A stretch of 64,000 nucleotides of DNA, taken from contig CAJNOL010000732.1 in the NCBI GenBank assembly GCA_905250125.1, forward strand, positions 1 through 64,000, given 5' to 3'. The first letter of the stretch is position 1, and each line of letters starts with the position of its first letter. Source of the stretch: Rotaria sordida (Eukaryota > Rotifera > Eurotatoria > Philodinida > Philodinidae). The notes below the pieces were generated by a model, which worked only from the letters and a program-made list of their open reading frames with translations, did not search any database and was not told the DNA's origin. The position numbers were made by a program, and so were the translations under genes. Positions 12,170-25,291 of the stretch are shown in pieces.

Positions 12170-13502
12170 ATGGATGATTATTCTACGAAAGAAAATGACA
12201 AGGTCGAATCTCCTATAGCCTTATTATCACATGATCTGCTTACAAGTTATGATGTAACTCGAGCAATATTTCGTCATTTACCAATTCGTTCGATTGATTC
12301 ATGTTCATTAGTTTGTCAATCATGGACACATATATCTCGTTTAATTAAATCTCATCGTCATACAATTCATACATTAACATATCCTTCAGATCCATTATCA
12401 CCAACAGTAACATGTTCAAATCTCTTACATGATTTTGATCAATTTATATCATTATATATAAATAATAATCTTTGGTCATTACCAACATTTGCTTTAGTTG
12501 TATCAACAAATATTTTAGCAAGTAAAGGTTTTTATTCATCAGCTAATTCACCACCACTAATAAAACATTCACGACGAATTCATTCAGAAACAGGAAATTT
12601 AACACGAATTAATGAACGTTTTGATATATCACAAGCACTTATAAAACATTTAAATAAATCATGTAAAGTTTTAATGATAGCTGCTGATGGAATTATTGCA
12701 TCAACAGATAATAATCAATCATATGAAATTGAATCAAGTATATCAAATATCTAAAACTCATTATATATATATATATATTTTATTTTTCTTTATAAATCTA
12801 GATGATGCAATTGGTATTTTATTTCTTCCACATTTTCCTCCAGATGTTCTTGGAATATATCCATTTGAAATTCCATCAAATACACAAATCGCATCAGATA
12901 TGTCACGTTCAGAATTACATCGTTTTCTTGGTTCTGTACCTGATGATGTACAAATACGTTGTGTTATATTTTTTTTTGTACAACGCCAATCATATGCTGT
13001 TGATTGTATTAAAAAATTACTTGAATATTATCCATCACAAGTAGCTATTATTGGAGGTTTTGTTGATAAAATAAATTATGATGATAGACAAATACATACA
13101 ACAAAAGTATCATATGATGCATGTGGAATTGTTATAACAGGTGATAAAAAACGTTTACATATTGGAGAAATTTTATTAGAAAATCATATACGTACACGTG
13201 AACAAATAAGAAATAAATTAAATGAATTAAAATCATTAGATAATAATCATTGTTTATCATTTGCTATACAAATAAGTTGTATTGCACGTGGTTCAAATTA
13301 TTATAATGATGAACAAAATGTTGAATGTTCAGAATTTCGTAAATTATTTCCTAATACACCATTAATTGGAGTTTTTGGTAATGGTGAACTTGGTCATGAT
13401 TATTTACCAAATTATAATCAAACAATAACAAAACAACAAACAGGAAAAAACTTATTTCGTGGTTATTCAACTGTATTTTCATTGATTTCATTACATATGT
13501 GA
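12170..13502 (+). CDS. FBXO22: F-box only protein 22 homologue (F-box + FIST domains)
   Basis: Exons 12170-12737 and 12802-13502 join in phase 1; 422 residues, close to the roughly 400 of vertebrate FBXO22. The N-terminal F-box runs from LLTSYDVTRAIFRHLP to CSLVCQSWTHISRLI. The rest is the FIST N/C region: VLMIADGIIAS-like strand, DAIGILFLPHFP, VAIIGGFVDKI, DACGIVITGDK, SCIARGSNYY and the hallmark GVFGNGELGHDY, ending in YSTVFSLISL, all in the order of FBXO22. Such proteins are substrate receptors of SCF (SKP1-CUL1) ubiquitin ligases. The splice at 12737 is preferred over reading through because it restores the FIST strand. AATAAA is at 13585-13590, and golgin-45 starts only 139 bp after the stop. 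Confidence 0.93.
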
Positions 13503-13641
13503 ACAGTATTTTAACAATAAGATATATTTACATGATTTTAAAATTTTTTGTTGTTTTTTTTCTTTTTTTGAATTGTATATCAGCAATAAAATCAAAATAA
13601 TCTCGTTTTACTGTTTTTTCTTCTTTTAAGTTTTAGATTCA

Positions 13642-15291
13642 ATGAATTCAAATAATAATTCAATGATTAATAATGATCAAATTATAAATAAACGTTCTCA
13701 TAAACATTTACATTACATTCCATGGGAACCAACTCGAGCAGCTGTTTCAAGAACACAACAAATGAAATCAATTCCTTTAATTCCTGAACAAACAATTTCA
13801 ACACAATTATATCGATATCAAAATAATAGTAAATGTCCATCACCATTACCATCATCAACAATGGTCATAGGAAAAGAAATGATCAATATTGGAAATAAAG
13901 TTAAACCTACTGCTACTGTTGAACCATTCCAAGCATCAATTAATGTTGATGAAATTCTCTATGGAATTAGGTGAGATATTATCTAGAGATAAAATTATAT
14001 TTCTTGTTAAAACTGTTTGATATACAAGGAGTTTTTTTGTCATTAGACCATCAAGTCCAACAAATTATTCGTCTTCAGATCTTAATTTATCAAATGATCA
14101 ACAAGAACTTAAAAATGAATTAGACCGTGTACAAGAAGAAAATGCTGGTCTTAAACAACAACTTGAAATTCAAACTCAGGTGTTTATTTTTCTAATTAAT
14201 TTCATTATTAGAAAATTATTATTGGTTTTTTTTTTGTTCTAGGTCAATGCTGAACTTAAAAAATTACTTGTTGCTTCAATTGGAACTGATTTTCAATATA
14301 GATTAGAACGACTTCTTCGGTAAGGATTTTTTTTGTTTTTAATTTCTATTCTTAAAATATTTTATTCAAGTGATAAATCTCGTTATGAAATTGAAATTCA
14401 AATATTAACAAGAAAAATTAATGATTTATTTGAAGAAATTGAAAAACTTACTATTCTATGTGATATTTACCAAAGCAAATTAGCCGGAAGCCGGTATAAA
14501 TCATCAAATAGATCATTCATTTACATATTCAAATAGTTTGTCTTTTTTTTGTTTTCTCTTTATAGAGTTCTTATTGATGAACTTAATATGCATAAGAGTG
14601 TATTAAGTGTTCAATATAATGATTGTACAAATGTTATTCAACGTTTACTTGGAGAACGCTCTAAAATAGCTAAAGAACTTATTCAAGTTCATAGGTTAGG
14701 ATTTCTTTTCTTTTCTTTTCTTTTTTTTTTTGAAATTTTTGATTCAATGTTCAATAGAAATTTTTTTTTTTATTTTGTTTATATTTAGTTCTTTATCATT
14801 ATTAAATGAAATAGCATTAAATAATAATCGAAAACATCTATCAATATCACCTAAATTTGATTTAATTCAACTTTCATCTTATATACAAACATTAGCATTA
14901 TCACTTTATAATTATTTAAAACAGACTATATTTCATCAACAAATAAATCATCGTCAATTGAGTATACAACTTGAATTAACTGAAACTGAAACATGTGCAC
15001 TTGAAGTGATTTGAAAAAAAAAACTATCTAATTTTAATATAAAATAAATCCTTTTTTTTTTTTGTTATTTAGATTTTACAAAGTCATACATCAGTATCAT
15101 CATCATTACAAACATCAACAAATACAATTGATAAAAGTGTAAATGATATTGAACAACTAGAAACAATGATTAATCGTTTAAAATTAATAAGTAAAAAAAA
15201 ATCACATGAACGTTTCCATCTAACAACACGTTATGAAAATTTAACATTTAATTGTTGTCGTGATTGTTCAGGGGAGATTTATGTTGTTTAA
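13642..15291 (+). CDS. BLZF1: Golgin-45 (basic leucine zipper nuclear factor 1)
   Basis: Seven exons: 13642-13970, 14047-14179, 14243-14319, 14371-14493, 14566-14694, 14789-15005 and 15073-15291; 408 residues against about 400 in human. The region LKKLLVASIGTDFQYRLERLL, then LTILCDIYQSKLAGSRVLIDEL and VIQRLLGERSKIAKELIQVH, follows the golgin-45 coiled coil in order. N-terminal HYIPWEPTRAAVS is also family-like. The C-terminus NCCRDCSGEIYVV ends in a hydrophobic PDZ-type ligand preceded by a CxxC pair. Golgin-45 is known to bind the GRASP55 PDZ domain through its C-terminus, so this supports a working medial-Golgi tether. AATAAA lies at 15337-15342. Introns are 51-94 bp with T-rich acceptors. 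Confidence 0.93.
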
Positions 15292-16861
15292 AATAGCATT
15301 TTCTTTCTTTTATTTTGTGAATTATTTATTAAGAAAAATAAAATTTTCTTTCTTATTTGTGTTGTTTTTATTAGATTTTTGTTGAAATAGAGAAAGAAAT
15401 GTTTGTTTTTTTTTTTTCGTTTCGATTTATTTTATTTTAAAGAAGGCGTATGAGTATATCGAAGTGTCATTATATGTAAAAATTTGTTTTTAAAATCTAG
15501 ATGTCAATCGTGATGAAATATTGATCATTATTGCTTTGTAATGAGCGAAAAGAGGAGTAGATTACCATTGTCACGACATCATTTATCTCACGAGAAAAGG
15601 AGGATAAAATATTTTCTTCTTTCAACCTATGATTTTTCTCTGAGTTTACTTGAATGTGTGATATATTATTGAAAGAAATAAATCTCGAGAAAATTAAGTC
15701 GCGATAATCTACGCTTCGAATGCTTCAGTGAACAATAGACTATTTTACAGATCCATTAAATTCATCTAGGTTCAGAACGTTACTACCTTTATGTAATAGT
15801 TTATCATAGAACTTGAATATTACTTTCTGAAAGTGTAGGAGGCGCGCGCTCTTTCTTTCATAGTCACATTCTCGCAAGGACTTTATTCTCATATATCTAA
15901 AATAAATGATATTATAGTTTTGATTTATTGATCGTAAGTGTCATCGATAAATAACAACAATTTCTTGACGAAAAAAACCTGTATATATAGTTATTACCAA
16001 AGATTCATAACTATCTCTAGTTTCATTTGAATACTTGAATATTAGTACTTACCTGTTTTTTCAGTATAGACTACGTATGAAAGTATTTCAGACTATGTCT
16101 TTCTTTGTATTGCCTAGTAAGCTATTAACATCACAATAGTTATAGATTCAAACGTATGTCAATAGACTTAGATTGTTATTGAGCCAATGTTAGAATGAGA
16201 TTTCTAAAGTAAAAGTAGCTCTTGTTTAAATTTATTTTATTGTATTTTTCTACCAATACGACTCAATAAATTGTTCTTATTTGTAACAAAAACTTGTAGA
16301 TTTGATTGAATGAAAAGAAATGTTTCGCTAGTAAAATTATGAGACCATACAATAATAGTATGAAGAATAAAAAAAAATAATGAGAAATTTCTAGATGACA
16401 TCCAATCACTGCATCAAATATGAGTAATCTTATCAGTTGTTAAAAGTACTCGAACTTCATTTCATTTTGTCTCATATTATTGTCGATTATTTATTTTGTA
16501 GACAGTTATTTATTTTAAAACTTTATTGAAACACAAAAAAAAAAAACTATATGAAGAGTTAGTTTCATTGACAAAAATTAATTTTTTTTAATATCAAACA
16601 TTTATTTATTCACATCAAAATCGAAACTACACGATAACAATACAACAGTAATTTTTTTTTTTTGTTTTAAAGAAATCAATAAAAGTCTCGTTAGTATTGT
16701 GTTTTTTCTTAAAAATCAAACGTAGTAATCTGTATTTGTTAATAGAAAACGTCGAGGCATCTCGATAGGAAAACTTATTAAATTATCTCGAATTTGTTTG
16801 TTTTGTTTTTTACATACCAACCATATATATATTTTTTTTTATTATAATTACAATAATTAAA
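15292..16861. other. Intergenic between convergent genes
   Basis: About 1.6 kb between the 3' ends of golgin-45 (+) and the bZIP gene (-). It has AT-rich, A- and T-tract sequence. No coding, RNA or mobile-element signal was recognised. Confidence 0.55.
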
Positions 16862-17470
16862 TCAAGAATTTGATGTCATATTAAATAATTTGAAACGCCA
16901 TTTGATTGGCATTGGAGTTGGTACTGTCGTGGCTGTTGTTGTTGTTGTTGATGTTTTATCAATAAGTGATTGTTCTTCTGTCGAATTCATTTTTAATGAT
17001 GTTGATTGATCGAAAACATTTAAGAGTTTTGTTTGTTCGGAGTCATTATTATCATTTTTTTCTAATTCTTCTTGTTCTTCTTGTTCTTCTTCTTTATTTG
17101 TTAAATGACCAAATTTTCTTGCTAACATATCAATTTTAGCTTTTAATAATTGATTTTCATGATTTAATTGTGTTAATTTTGTTTCTAATACAAGATCATT
17201 CATACGTCGTTTAACACGTGAACGTTTAGCAGATAAATTATTTTTTGATCGTTGTGACCAATATGTTGGATCTTTTTTATCATCTGGTATAAAAGCACGT
17301 TTTTTACGACGTGATTTATTATTTAATAAAATATATTCTTTTTTTTGAATATCAGGACTTGAACATGATGATGAAGTTGAAAATGATGTTGAAGAGGAAG
17401 ATGTTGGAGTATCATGATATGGATGATTTTCATCAGAATTTTTAATAAATGATGATGAAGACGACGTCAT
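16862..17470 (-). CDS. bZIP transcription factor, NFIL3/PAR-like
   Basis: Single exon, 202 residues. The basic region and leader read [18 protein letters not shown], then [16 protein letters not shown], matching the NFIL3 (E4BP4)/PAR/CES-2 group (consensus FIPDEKKD..YW..RRKNNEAAKRSREKRR). The zipper follows ([19 protein letters not shown]), with MLARKFG at its end as in NFIL3. The N-terminus is Ser-rich, and the C-terminus is Glu-rich then Thr-rich. It should bind DNA as a homo- or heterodimer in the nucleus, acting on circadian, stress or cell-death targets in other animals. The key Asn of the basic region is present. Start codon at 17470 is the first ATG in the frame; CCDC93 starts 459 bp away on the other strand. 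Confidence 0.88.
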   Translation of the reverse strand: MTSSSSSFIKNSDENHPYHDTPTSSSSTSFSTSSSCSSPDIQKKEYILLNNKSRRKKRAFIPDDKKDPTYWSQRSKNNLSAKRSRVKRRMNDLVLETKLTQLNHENQLLKAKIDMLARKFGHLTNKEEEQEEQEELEKNDNNDSEQTKLLNVFDQSTSLKMNSTEEQSLIDKTSTTTTTATTVPTPMPIKWRFKLFNMTSNS

Positions 17471-17929
17471 ACGTTAAGATTAATCAAACAATTTTAATTA
17501 ATCATATGTTAATTATAATAACGAAAAACATTGTGAGAGATTACAAGACGACGACGACGACAAAATCTATCCGACCAACTGTTCACTAGCTCGTCGTCTG
17601 TCTGGACATTGAGTGTTGCTCTTTCTCTTTCTCTTACAATTCTACATTGAACAGACATTGATGGAGAACGTCTAGCATGAGTGGGAGTAGGAAAGTAAAA
17701 CGAAGGAGGGAGGAGGGCAGCAGACACATATATACAGACAGAATGAATCGATGGCGAGACGATCATGTCATAATAAACACACATAGTTTGTACTTGATAA
17801 AGCGAAAGAAAGAGAAAAAGGTCAAGTATAGATTTGTCTCTTTTTCTTTCTATGAATGGTTAATGAATTGTTAATAATTTTAGATCTGAACAAAAACAAA
17901 ATCTCAAAAAAAAAAAAAAAAAAGAAAAT
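17471..17929. promoter_or_regulatory. Shared divergent promoter region of the bZIP gene and CCDC93
   Basis: 459 bp lie between two divergent start codons. They hold a GAC repeat (near 17545-17562), mixed GC content above the surroundings, and an A-tract just before the CCDC93 ATG. A bidirectional promoter is inferred from position only. Confidence 0.45.
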
Positions 17930-20747
17930 ATGTCATTATCATCAATGGAACAAAAAATGCAGACAGTTATAGTACGACAAAAAATGAGCACATTAGATGA
18001 AGAAGGTAGATTAAGAAAGGTACTATATACAAATCAAATAATATTTGCAAAATCTAATTACTAATAATAAAAGAACGATAAAAACAATGACTAGATATTT
18101 CAAGAATGTTTATCATTTGAAAAGTGTTTTTTTTTATAATAATATTAAATTTTGTCTAAAGAAATTTAAAATCCTATACTTATTCTAAATAGTTTGATAT
18201 ACGTGAAGATCCTGAACAAAAAGCAAAATGTGATCAGACAATGGAATTATTATTAGCCGCTGGTTATTTTCGTGTGCGGATCAAAAGATTGTCTGAATTC
18301 GATAAAGTAATCTTTCATTTCTTTTGTCTACATGTATAATCATCTTTTCATAGGTGATTGGTGGACTTGCCTGGAGCATTCAAGCTTGTAATTTTACTGT
18401 TGATATTGATGTTCTTTATCAAGAAAATGCTACACTTGGTCAAAAAATGTATGAAATAAAAATATTTTATATTTCTAATTAATAAAAAAAATAAAATAAA
18501 AAATTATTCTTTCATTTAATTAGAGCATTAACAGAACGTATTGTTCTTGTTTTATCTCGTATGAAATGTCCATATCCAATAGAACCACATCAAATTCAAG
18601 GTGAAGATTTTATACATATATTTCCTGTTGTACAATGGCTTGTTAAACGAGTATTTGAACGACGTGCTGATACTGGTGATTTTAATCGAGCCTATACAAT
18701 AAATCAATATGATAAACAATTTGGTAAAACAATAGATGAAGTACAACATCAACAAACAATATCATTAAAACAAAATGTTGAAGCTATTCGAGTAAAATTT
18801 CTTTATGGAAAAAAAAGAAAAATCATGGATATTCTTTTTAAACAGAATTATTTCGTTTTAGATTCGTCATCGGCCTAAACGTCGTTATCGATGTTTGGAT
18901 AATAAAAAAGCACGTTTAAATAATTCGGATGAATGTCGTAAACGAATACATTCTACACTTGTTGAATTTGATCAAATACATCAATTATTTACATCAGTTG
19001 ATAATAATGAAAAACCTCAACAAGATATTAATATACTTACTAATAATATGGTCAATGAAAAAGTAATATAGAAATAAAATTTTATTTCAAAAAAAAGAAA
19101 AATCTCATTTGTTTTTTTTAATTTTAGTCTAAAATTACAACACAAACTGTATATACATTAGTCAATCAACAACAAGATACATTACGTGAAATTATTGATG
19201 ATTTCGAAGAAAAAGTAATAGGACAAAAATAAAAATATTATATTAAAATAAACTTTTTTTTTTTTGTTTCTTAAGGAAAAAGTTCGTCTTGAAGAAGCTC
19301 TTTTATCTGAAAATGGTCAACAACAATTAGCAATACGTACATTTAAAATACAATTAAATAAACAAATAGAAAAAATAAATACATTACAAAATCTTATTGA
19401 ACAAACAAAAATACAAAAAGATGAAAAAAGAAATCTAGCATTAGAAGTATATATTGAATTAAGTTTATTTTTTTTTTATTTTTTTTCGAAAAGATTAAGC
19501 AAGAATATGAACAATTAAACACAGAACTTGAACAAATTGAAACACAAACAAAAGATATTGATCCTGAGTAAATTCTTATTTCGTTTAAACAAAAAAAAAA
19601 AAAATTTCTTTTATATATTTTTAGATCACTTAAACGTATTGAAGCACTTGTAGCTGAATATGAAACAATAAAAAAACAAGAGCAAGAACGACGTACAACA
19701 TATAAAAATAAGAAAAATGAACTTGAACAAGAAATTGTTCAATTACAAACTCGTTTACAATCATCACCATCATCTGATATAGATACAGAAGAAAATGAAA
19801 AAATAAAACAAATTGAAGAACAATATCAATCAGTTGCTGATCGATTACAAAATCAAAGACTTGCTTTAGTAAATAAAAAACAATCAATAATTACTATATT
19901 TATTTCATAGATATATCAAATCTTAGATCTTTTTTTTCTTTGAATAACTATAAGTGTTGAAAAATTTCAGACTTATTCATTAATTCTAAATATAAATTTA
20001 AAAGAAAGAATCTTGAGAATGAGAACTGGAAGATAAAACAAAAAAAAACTTGTATTGTAATTTTACTTGTTGAATATTCTCAAACTCTTTTCAATTTTAC
20101 TTTCGATCGCGGAAGTGGAAAAATTCAACTTATCTTTTTATTTTTGTATTCTACTCTTAGGGAAAAAAAATACGTGAAATCTCTTCAATAAGTCGACAGA
20201 TAGATGATATTCCAACTTCAATTGAATTAGCTCAATATCGTCAAGCATTTTTTCAATTATATAATCAAAGTGCTGTTTTATATCGACAAACAAAACAAAA
20301 TTATACATTATATAATACATTTACTGATATGATTAATTATATGACAAAAGAAATAAAATTAATTGAATCAATTTATGAAAGTTATCCGCAGTAAGTTAAT
20401 AAATTTCTAATAAATAATAAAAAAAAAAACAAAAAAAAACTTTCTTTTTTAGAGCTATTCAATCACAAAATGGTAAAGATAATTTTCTTAAACAATTAGA
20501 AACAATTGTTGAAAGTGTTAAACAAAGTCGAATTAAAATTGAACAACGTCAACAAGAAGAAAAATCTAAACGTGATGCATTAAGTACTCAATTAGCACAA
20601 TTAGTTGATAAAGCTAGACAATATACAAAAGTTCTTAAAGATTTTCAAGAAGTATATTTCTATATTTTATTTTATTTTTTTTTGTTCTAAATTTCTTTAT
20701 TTTAGGCAATTCGAGAAAATGAATATCTCACTTCAAAATCTGAATAA
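17930..20747 (+). CDS. CCDC93: CCDC93, subunit of the CCC/Commander complex
   Basis: Twelve exons: 17930-18019, 18193-18306, 18354-18448, 18524-18791, 18862-19062, 19128-19214, 19276-19446, 19500-19567, 19625-19868, 20161-20390, 20453-20651 and 20706-20747; all phases fit, 602 residues (human about 630). The N-terminal NDC80-like CH fold is clear: [36 protein letters not shown], then [20 protein letters not shown] and [21 protein letters not shown] follows, and the rest is coiled coil, with [20 protein letters not shown] and [13 protein letters not shown] near the end as in the family. CCDC93 pairs with CCDC22 and COMMD proteins on endosomes to recycle membrane cargo with Retriever and WASH. 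AATAAA is at 20886-20891. Confidence 0.95.
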
Positions 20748-21956
20748 AGTCCGTAAGACAAAAGATTTGTCATATATTTTCTTTTTTTTTTTGAATAAAT
20801 ATATATTAAAAAAAAATACACGTCAACCCTCTTTTTGCTTCATTATGTTTATCGAAGTATAATTATCATTTTGGTCTATGTACTCAATAAAATTTTGTTA
20901 AAAGTAAGAAAATTATATATGACAACGAATTGTCTCCACGTATAATTAAACGTGTTATATTAGGTTATATTTTTCTAAAACATTAACCAATCGAGTACAT
21001 TTGAAAAGAGACATAATGTTCATTAATTTGGAATAATATCATAGATTTTTTTTTTTCGTCTATAGAACTCGTTGCGTTGATCATTTTAGTAAAAGAAAAA
21101 TATTGAAATTTACTAAATAAATCATGATGCTAGGGTCAAAAATGTTAATTACCGCTTAGTAGCAGTCAGGAATAATGATCAGCGCAACAAGCTCTACATA
21201 TGAAAAACTCTTCTAAGCACTTTGTGTTTTTGTTGTTGGCTACGCATGGAAGTATCGATCAAAAATACGGTACGCAAGTATCTTGTACTGATTTTTTTTT
21301 TATAAATATACAATTTAAGACTATCAAAATTACATGAGCTAGTCTTTATAACTATTTTTAGAAAATTGAATAGGTCAGTAAAGATAAAAATAAATACACA
21401 TTGTCGTATTGTTTTTCATTAAGAGGAATCTGAGAAAACAAAAATGTCAAGTTTGTGTCTGTAAATTATTGACAGCTAAGATTATTGTACTTGATGATGC
21501 ATCTAATGAAGACGTTGAAATAGTCAATGCAGCAAAAAGCAAAAAAAAAATTTGTTACGTTTTATTTTCAATGTTATCTTCTTCTTTTGTAACTTCAGAT
21601 TAAATTTATTCTAGAAATGTAACATCAGTTTTTTTTTTCTTGAAACGTATTTTTTAAGTCACATTATGAGAAAAGCTCTTCTTTTTTTTTACGGTCAATA
21701 TAATTATTACAGAATTCATGTAGTTAAATTTATCACACTTAATAATTCACTTTCTTTAAAAATCTTATTGTATTTTGGCTTTGCTACAAATGTTGAGCCG
21801 AAAAAATGAATGAGCCATAAGAGATTTTGTTATCTAATTAAAAAATTTCTAAATTTTAAGTTTGTCTCAAAATGAAAATTTTTTTCATTAATAAAATAAT
21901 AAATATTTAAATATCTATCTAATAAATTTATTTAAGAAAAAAATTTAATTAATTAA
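20748..21956. other. Intergenic between convergent genes
   Basis: About 1.2 kb. The plus-strand ORF at 21409-21603 has a Cys-containing start (CQVCVCKL) but no splice partners or family match, so it is not called. Nothing else was recognised. Confidence 0.5.
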
Positions 21957-22421
21957 TTAATTACAAGATAATGTTTCTTGTTCGAGACTTATTAATACTT
22001 GAGAAGGTTTTTGAAAATTTTTTTTCTTTTTAACATGTTGAACAAGTAAAAATGAAAATATAATAGCTGGTATTAATAATATAATATGTATTATATCAAA
22101 AATAATAACAGTAAATGAATAATTTAAAAGAATTCTTACAGTAACATCAAATAATGTATAGATTAATTTTGCAATTAATAAATAAGCAGATACTTGAATT
22201 ATTTGCCATATTGTATTTTTTCGACATACAACAATCAAACACCAAATTAAAACACCAAGAACAAGTAAAGAATAACTAATCCAATAAGTTATATAAGCAA
22301 TTTTTGAACGAAATGAAATATAACGAAATGGTATACGTATTATATGTGTTATTAAATGTGGAAAATAACTCAAAGCACTGGCTATATGAAAAAAGACAAG
22401 ACATATACGATAAAAATGCAT
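21957..22421 (-). CDS. Unknown four-TM membrane protein (154 aa)
   Basis: An intact 154-residue ORF with four hydrophobic segments, at about residues 5-28, 42-66, 76-100 and 104-126, then a basic KKKK stretch and a polar tail (EQETLSCN). I recognise no family. A start with MHFYRICLVFF puts the first TM at the N-terminus. The lysines after TM4 suggest both ends are cytosolic by the positive-inside rule. A second protein of the same size and layout lies 2.4 kb away on the same strand (24842-25291), so the two may be old tandem duplicates. The ORF is long for this AT-rich sequence, which supports it, but hydrophobic AT-rich ORFs can be chance. Confidence 0.6.
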   Translation of the reverse strand: MHFYRICLVFFHIASALSYFPHLITHIIRIPFRYISFRSKIAYITYWISYSLLVLGVLIWCLIVVCRKNTIWQIIQVSAYLLIAKLIYTLFDVTVRILLNYSFTVIIFDIIHIILLIPAIIFSFLLVQHVKKKKNFQKPSQVLISLEQETLSCN

Positions 22422-24841
22422 ATTAATAATGTAAAAGTATATATAATAATGTATTTAGTGTTTTTTTTTTCGGAGTTTTAGAGTTCTCTAAGAAATAAGT
22501 AAGCAAATGTCATCAGAACCATCATTTATATAATAATATCTTGCGTTCTTCTAATGTTTCTTATTTAAGACTATCGGAAGTAAGAAGAATATAAGAAAGA
22601 TTACAGAAAAAAAAAAGAAACTACTAGCTTCTCATCTTTTTTTTCACAGATTCTTGACATAATATTCTTCTATTCAGTTGTTGATATTGAGTTTTACACA
22701 TAATATTTCGAATATATAATTTATTATATATATATATATCAATGAATAGACAAATATTAAAATTTTGAATTTCTTTTCAAAAGATGAACTATGAAATTCT
22801 CTGGAATAATGATATCAAAAAAAAACAAAACAAAATCAGTTTGACTTGTTTTGATAATGCATTGATAGAGTTAAAAGTAAAGATGTGTGAAAGATTCCTA
22901 TTTGTCAATAATATCAAACCTAATAAAAAAAAAATCTTTTTAAGAATACTGTGTTTGTATTTATATTTACAAAGATAAGTTACCAAAAAATAAGTAAAAA
23001 CAAAATTATAGAAGATATTGTTATTATTCAATCTAGTTCTCTATCTAAATCATTAATCACTTTTTGCTCACTACTTTCGAATATATCAGAACAACCACGA
23101 GCTCAGTAGTCATTATATTGAGCAATGAATTTTTTTGTACAATAAACTTAATTTCGATAATAAAGTTGCTCCTTCAATGGAGCGTTTTAGTTACAGTGTT
23201 TCGTGTAACTCAAAATCGATTAGAAAACATCAAGAACGTCTATCGCTTTGCTTACGATGAGGTCTTTCACGACGTACCACTTAAAAAAACAATGTAAGTT
23301 TTATGATTCGTCGATCTAAAAATAAATATAAGAAAAGATATTATTACAAAGATTTTTTTATTATTTTTGATATTAACGATAAGTAGTAATCTTTCATACA
23401 TCTTGACTTCAAGTCCTATAAGTTCATCACAACAAGCCAAAAAGACGTTTTTTTTTTCTCCTTATATCATTATCGTGAAGAATTCGATAGCTCATCTTTT
23501 GTAAAGAAATTCAAGATTCTATAGTATTAATCTACGCAGAAATATATGCAAATTAAACTCGATTACAAACATATTTGAACGATTGATAGACATTGAATCA
23601 TTAAATAGATGTCTGTTTTTATAAGAATTCTTTAAAAATACTATACATGATTTCATTTCAATTTTATGTATAAATTCGACAAGAAAAAAACAGTGAAATT
23701 ATCTTCTGACATATTATGAATAATGATAACGAAGAGAAATTCTTCTATTGTATAAATGCTTCTCACTGTATTCATATTTCATATCGTATATGTAAAAATC
23801 TCAAATAAAATATAACATGATATTGATAATTGATAATTTAAATTTTTTTGTGACGTAATTTTATTCCAAATATTTTAAAATTATCCTAATATGTTTTACT
23901 TATGACTTATAGATTTAGAATAAATGTTTTTTTTTTCAAGCTATTCTTCGCTTGTCATGTTTTGTTTATTGTAGAATTGTTGATGACATTGGGGATATAA
24001 AAAAATCTGAATAGTTACTCTGTAGCGTAATAAATCAATATGAGCCCACGTCTATCTAGCTTTAAAATAGCAAATGGAATGAAAGAGCATCTGTTTTATA
24101 TCAATTATTTTTTCTTTTACACTGATATGACATTTTTGAAAAACTTAGTGTACTTGGTTCGTCAACAAAAATTTCACTGATTGACATATAAAGAAAAAGA
24201 AATTGATGAGAATAAACAGAAAATGCACTCTAATTCTTTGAGTATGTTTAATTGATCAATAGACTAGATTTGTTAATATTTTTAGGAAGAAAAAAAAAAC
24301 GCTTGATTATAATGAAAATACAATACTAAAAATTACCATATTGACATAGACTTGAGTTTAAGAAACAAAAAAAAAGGATTCAATGAAAATTAGTAGAGAA
24401 ACAACAGGAAGAAATCACTCAGCAATCTTTTTGATTATTTCAAAGGATCGCGTGTTTGTAGAGACATACTCAATTAATATATATATATCATAAAAATATT
24501 TTTATAGCAATATTCAGTATATTAAACCAACACATCATGATGAAGATAATAGATAAAATCATTGCATTAGAATAACAAAAAAAATACTTTTCTTTTCATA
24601 GGTCAACGTTTGTTTTGAGTGCAACCCAAAAGAATAAAATTTTCATAAGCTATATATAGATTTTGCGCCTACACCTTTTAATTACATATTCATAGTTCAT
24701 CTACTATCTAATTGATATAATCTGGTATAGAAGGAAATGTATATGTATTATTTTTTTTTCTTGATATATTTTCAATATTTATTAATAAATTTTAAACAAG
24801 TGAAAAATGTCCTCCAATCTTCATTGATGTTTCATTAATAA
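22422..24841. other. Intergenic between two membrane-protein genes
   Basis: About 2.4 kb, AT-rich with (AT)n runs near 22725-22738. Short ORFs at 22784-23031 and 23064-23297 are unconvincing. No repeat structure was recognised. Confidence 0.5.
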
Positions 24842-25291
24842 TTAAGTGTTTGTTAATAATTCTACTCGCATAAAATCTTTTTCATGTTGAGAAATTTTTT
24901 TTGCTAACATAAAAGTAATTATTATAGCTATTAAAAATAATAATAAAGTAAGAATATTAATAAATAATTCTCCAACTAGAATATGTTGTATTTCAATTTT
25001 ATGCTGAATAATTTTTGCAATCAGTTGTAAAAATTCTCCAATTAATAATATTCCTGTTGCACCTATTATTCTAGTACTATAACGATGACTATACCATATA
25101 GCAATAATACATGATGAATGATAAAATGATATACAAAATAAATTAATAATATAATGAATAATGAATGAAATTTGTTTTTCATAATTTAATAAATTTACCA
25201 CAAATGATAAATGAAAATGAGGATTATATATTAAGAAAATTGTGATTAAAACATGTAAAGTAACAAGTATAAGACGAATTTTTTTCATCAT
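24842..25291 (-). CDS. Unknown four-TM membrane protein (149 aa), possible paralogue of the one at 21957
   Basis: An intact 149-residue ORF with hydrophobic stretches at about residues 5-33, 43-68, 76-92 and 105-130, followed by KKISQHEKD. No family is recognised. Its size, TM spacing, N-terminus (MKKIRLILVTLHV against MHFYRICLVFFHI) and the charged end after TM4 resemble the neighbour at 21957-22421 on the same strand. Sequence identity is low, so shared ancestry is a guess from architecture. Two adjacent Met codons open the frame. Confidence 0.55.
   Translation of the reverse strand: MMKKIRLILVTLHVLITIFLIYNPHFHLSFVVNLLNYEKQISFIIHYIINLFCISFYHSSCIIAIWYSHRYSTRIIGATGILLIGEFLQLIAKIIQHKIEIQHILVGELFINILTLLLFLIAIIITFMLAKKISQHEKDFMRVELLTNT

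Noticed and set aside
21409..21603. ORF beginning with a Cys-rich CQVCVC stretch
   Set aside because: It has no splice partners and the cysteines are not spaced like a known zinc finger. The rest is ordinary AT-rich sequence.
22784..23297. Three short ORFs between the membrane-protein genes
   Set aside because: Composition is Lys/Asn/Phe/Tyr-rich as expected of random AT-rich DNA, and they overlap on opposite strands.
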